This document shows, piece after piece, positions 58,466-64,000 of a DNA stretch of 64,000 nt. The notes under the pieces are model-generated. The model was given only the letters and a program-made list of their open reading frames with translations, did not search any database and had not been told where the DNA came from. Source of the stretch: Candidatus Bilophila faecipullorum (GTDB taxonomy: Bacteria > Desulfobacterota > Desulfovibrionia > Desulfovibrionales > Desulfovibrionaceae); assembly GCA_944326695.1 (NCBI GenBank), contig CALVEZ010000002.1, positions 62,001 to 126,000 on the forward strand, read 5' to 3'. How positions within the stretch are numbered: position 1 is the first letter of the stretch; each line of letters starts with the position of its first letter. Position numbers and translations under genes: made by a program.

Positions 58466-58876
58466 GCAGGGGACACCGGGGCGGGAGAGGCGCAGCCGGG
58501 CGCTCTCTTCGCGCAGCCTGCCGTTCTCTACCAGCAGGCGGCGATTTTCGGCGTTGAGCGCCCGGTTTTCGGCGCAGACTTCCCGGCGTTCCACGCGTTC
58601 CTCGCGCAGTTCCCTTTCCAGAACCTCACAGCGGCGGCAGGGGTCCGCCCCTTCCGGGGCCGCAAGCCCACCCCGCATAGAGCCCTTGCCGAAGAGCAGC
58701 CATGCCGGGGATACGTCAAAAATGGTGCACATATTGATAATAAAGTCCAAATCAGGCAGATTTGTCCCCCGTTCGTAACGGCCCAGCGTCGTCAGGGGCG
58801 TTTGGAGCCGGGAGGCAAAATCGCTTTGGGTCAGGCTTCCGCGTACGGCGCGGAGGCGCTTTTGCAATGTGTCCAT
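58439..58876 (-). CDS. XRE-family (phage repressor-like) regulator with a C-terminal coiled coil
   Basis: A 145-residue protein. Residues 3-62 are a Cro/cI-type helix-turn-helix (SLTQSDFASRLQTPLTTLGRYERGTNLPD), followed by SPAWLLFGKG, common in repressors of bacteriocin and prophage genes. Residues about 88-130 form a heptad coiled coil (RCEVLERELREERVERR..., ENRALNAENRRLLVENGRLR), probably for dimerisation. The last residues (CDAPLPHVG) are encoded by one of the palindromic 60-bp-period units, so the repeat may have created the present end. The start at 58876 begins the HTH domain. Its ribosome site is weak (GGGA). AT-rich DNA at 58965-59030 could hold its promoter. Confidence 0.8.
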   Translation of the reverse strand: MDTLQKRLRAVRGSLTQSDFASRLQTPLTTLGRYERGTNLPDLDFIINMCTIFDVSPAWLLFGKGSMRGGLAAPEGADPCRRCEVLERELREERVERREVCAENRALNAENRRLLVENGRLREESARLRLSRPGVPCDAPLPHVG

Positions 58877-59318
58877 GCGAAAAAGTCCCAAGCCACGGCC
58901 TTTGCCTCCCCTTATGGTCGCCCGGCAAGAGCAAGGGCGCACGGATGCTATCCGAAGCCAATCCGAGGGGATATAACCATTTTTGATTGACAATAACTCA
59001 AAAACGGATTAGAAAAGCCGTTGGCGGTTGAGGAATGTTGTAATGACTGAAACTCTACCGAACCGTTAATAAATTATCAACAATAAGGGCGGAAGGCCTG
59101 CACAGGCCCCGTTCCGAGGAAAAAACGACTCAAAGCCTTCTTTGCTGGAAGGTTGTTTTGTTACGTCATCCCGCCCGTATGGGCCACTGGAGTGAATACA
59201 GGGAACAGGTGCGCTGTCCGTACCCGAGAAGTTTTCCTGTATTTGCTCTTTGTCGTCGAACGTGCTAGCTTTGGACGTGTATGTGTCGGGGAACACCCTC
59301 ACGATGTAAGGACAGTCA

Positions 59319-62801
<3,483 letters not shown>

Positions 62802-63489
62802 TTTCCTTTTATTTTCATCTCGTTAAAGAAACAGCAATCGGCCCCTGACAGGTTTTACCGGCTTTTTTCCTCCGTTGCTTCTCCGCTTTCTTGACCGTTT
62901 GCCGCCACTCGCTTTTTTCCCAAAAAAGTTCTCGTCGTTATTGAGAACACCTCTTTTCCGAAAAACCTTTGTCTTTTTCGGGTCTGCTCCCGTCATTCCT
63001 CCCCCTCTGCGGAACTCCTTTCAGACCATGCCCCCCACATGGCCGACGGGAGTTTTTTCATGGCCTGTCCTCCTTGGCTTCCGATGAATGCCCACCTCGT
63101 CCCCTCCGCTGCCCGTGCCCTATTCCAGACAGACGCCGGAGCCTCTCTCCGTCGCTCCAGACAGGAAGCTTCCACAGGGAAACCAACACCTCCGATCCCG
63201 CTGTCCAGGGCGCAGCATCTGCATGAAAAAGCCAGTCCCTCGCACCTCTCAGAGGCAGGGGCGCTGCCAGTGTTTCGAGAGAATCAGGCAAACAATGGAG
63301 AGGATTGTATCTCGTCCGGGCCACGGAGAGGAGCTACCATAGCGTTGATCTCAGAGAAGAAGACGCCGAAGCCTCGGACGGCCTTTTCCGACGATCCGAT
63401 GGGACGGGAAGGCCGCCGCTTTCCCTAAAAAGGTACGATGACCATAGGGTGTCCTGTCGGCATCTTTGATTTCGGCTGCCATGCCCCAA
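62802..63489. other. Gene-free region after the GGDEF/EAL gene
   Basis: About 690 bp. Apart from the hairpin cluster at 62912-62981 it holds no gene I can support. Confidence 0.45.
62912..62981. terminator. Cluster of three small hairpins
   Basis: CTTTTTT-CCC-AAAAAAG (62912-62928), GTTCTC...GAGAAC (62928-62948) and CCGAAAAA...TTTTTCGG (62958-62981) follow each other about 110 bp after the GGDEF/EAL stop. The last two end in pyrimidine runs and could end transcription. Confidence 0.5.
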
Positions 63490-63605
63490 GCTGTACATCG
63501 GGAACGCATCAAGCAGGGCTTCGTGATCGTCGGCGTCATGCCGAACGGCAGGAACATGAAGGACATCAACGTGTTACTATCGGCAAAAACTGCTTTTTCT
63601 CAAAC
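63490..63605 (+). pseudogene. Possible C-terminal relic of a GNAT acetyltransferase
   Basis: The frame reading YRERIKQGFVIVGVMPNGRN-type residues (from VHRERIKQGF onward, then MKDINV) resembles the last strand of GNAT enzymes (GF..VGV.P.G...KDG.Y.D). Only about 35 residues remain, without a start or ribosome site, and the match is short. Confidence 0.3.
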
Positions 63606-63689
63606 TATGACCCGAAAATCGTGAGCGGGCCGAGTCCGGCCGGATACCACATCCGAGCGGCACGGCTCGCCTGACCCAAGGAGGCAATC

Positions 63690-64000
63690 ATGAGCGAACA
63701 AACGAATCTTTCCAGAAGGACGTTCCTGAAAGCGGGTGCTCTGGCCGTGGGAGGCGTCGCTCTCAACGGCGTGCCCACGGACTGGAACAAGGCACATGCC
63801 GCTTCCACCACCGGGACAGCGGAAACGGCGAAGGTGTATTTCACCAGCGCCATCACGCCGGAAAGCCTGATCCAGCTCTATGAAGCTCTGGGACATCCGC
63901 TGAAGGGCAACGTTGCGGTGAAAATTTCCACGGGCGAACCCGGCGGACATCATTTCCTGCAACCGGCCCTCATCGCGCCGCTGGTCAGGAAGCTGAACGG
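63690..64000 (+). CDS. Tat-exported DUF362 domain protein (partial, 5' end)
   Basis: AAGGAGG 6 nt upstream introduces a protein with a twin-arginine signal (SRRTFLKAGALAVGG, cleavage probably after AHA near residue 37). The mature part begins KVYFTSAITPESLIQLYEAL, followed by VAVKISTGEPGG, which matches the DUF362 family, often found next to ferredoxin modules and exported with a bound cofactor. The gene continues past the window after about 103 residues, so later domains such as 4Fe-4S clusters cannot be seen. Confidence 0.85.
   Translation, partial: MSEQTNLSRRTFLKAGALAVGGVALNGVPTDWNKAHAASTTGTAETAKVYFTSAITPESLIQLYEALGHPLKGNVAVKISTGEPGGHHFLQPALIAPLVRKLN

Overview
The window looks like chromosomal DNA of a high-GC anaerobic member of the Desulfovibrionaceae or a close relative, quite possibly host-associated. 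This is inference. It rests on a c-type cytochrome tail (CxxCH), a lactate permease, a 2-oxoacid:ferredoxin oxidoreductase relic, DUF362, DUF4125 and DUF523 proteins, a probable sigma-54 promoter, dense c-di-GMP signalling genes, and many decayed genes separated by long gene-free stretches.

Layout. 0-12 kb: cytochrome tail, lactate permease, LysR regulator, Cu/Zn superoxide dismutase, a broken ABC ATPase, an SDR dehydrogenase, an FNT-family channel, a DUF4125 protein, a frameshifted LivK-type binding protein, and a truncated korDA pair. 13-19 kb: membrane-anchored metallophosphoesterase, DeaD-type RNA helicase, acyl-ACP thioesterase. 19-22 kb: a three-gene operon (small-molecule kinase, nucleotidyltransferase/HAD fusion, glycosyltransferase-like protein) that resembles a surface-glycan decoration cassette. 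22-26 kb: an OprD-type porin and a fusion of a cellobiose-type PTS EIIC domain to a c-di-GMP EAL domain. 28-34 kb: an ArsR regulator with its own palindromic operator, and a 1405-residue LplT-PlsC-ACP-acyl-ACP-synthetase fusion for lysophospholipid repair. 35-40 kb: kdp potassium pump operon with two tandem micro-ORFs in front.

40.7-49.6 kb is a peptide/glutathione scavenging block on the minus strand. It encodes an isoaspartyl peptidase, a GsiABCD-type importer, a P1-family aminopeptidase and a DppA-type D-aminopeptidase. 50-64 kb holds RecQ, two diguanylate cyclases, a membrane protein, relics of a GGDEF gene and of nitrate reductase narG, an XRE regulator, a large PAS/GGDEF/EAL protein carrying an in-frame (GA)34 tract, and the start of a Tat-exported DUF362 protein.

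Two patterns cut across the window. First, gene-free regions at about 22.3, 34.2-34.7, 39.9-40.4, 49.7-49.9, 57.2-57.4 and 58.1-58.5 kb contain short GC-rich units spaced about 60 bp apart. The clearest set (39.93-40.43 kb) looks like an eroded type I-E-like CRISPR array without cas genes. Second, long simple-sequence repeats ((GA)34, (GA)13, (GAA)10, (GAA)8, (GGGA)6) lie in or beside c-di-GMP genes and intergenic DNA, which suggests contingency loci. The many relics (ABC ATPase, livK, korA, narG, GGDEF, a possible GNAT) point to ongoing genome reduction.
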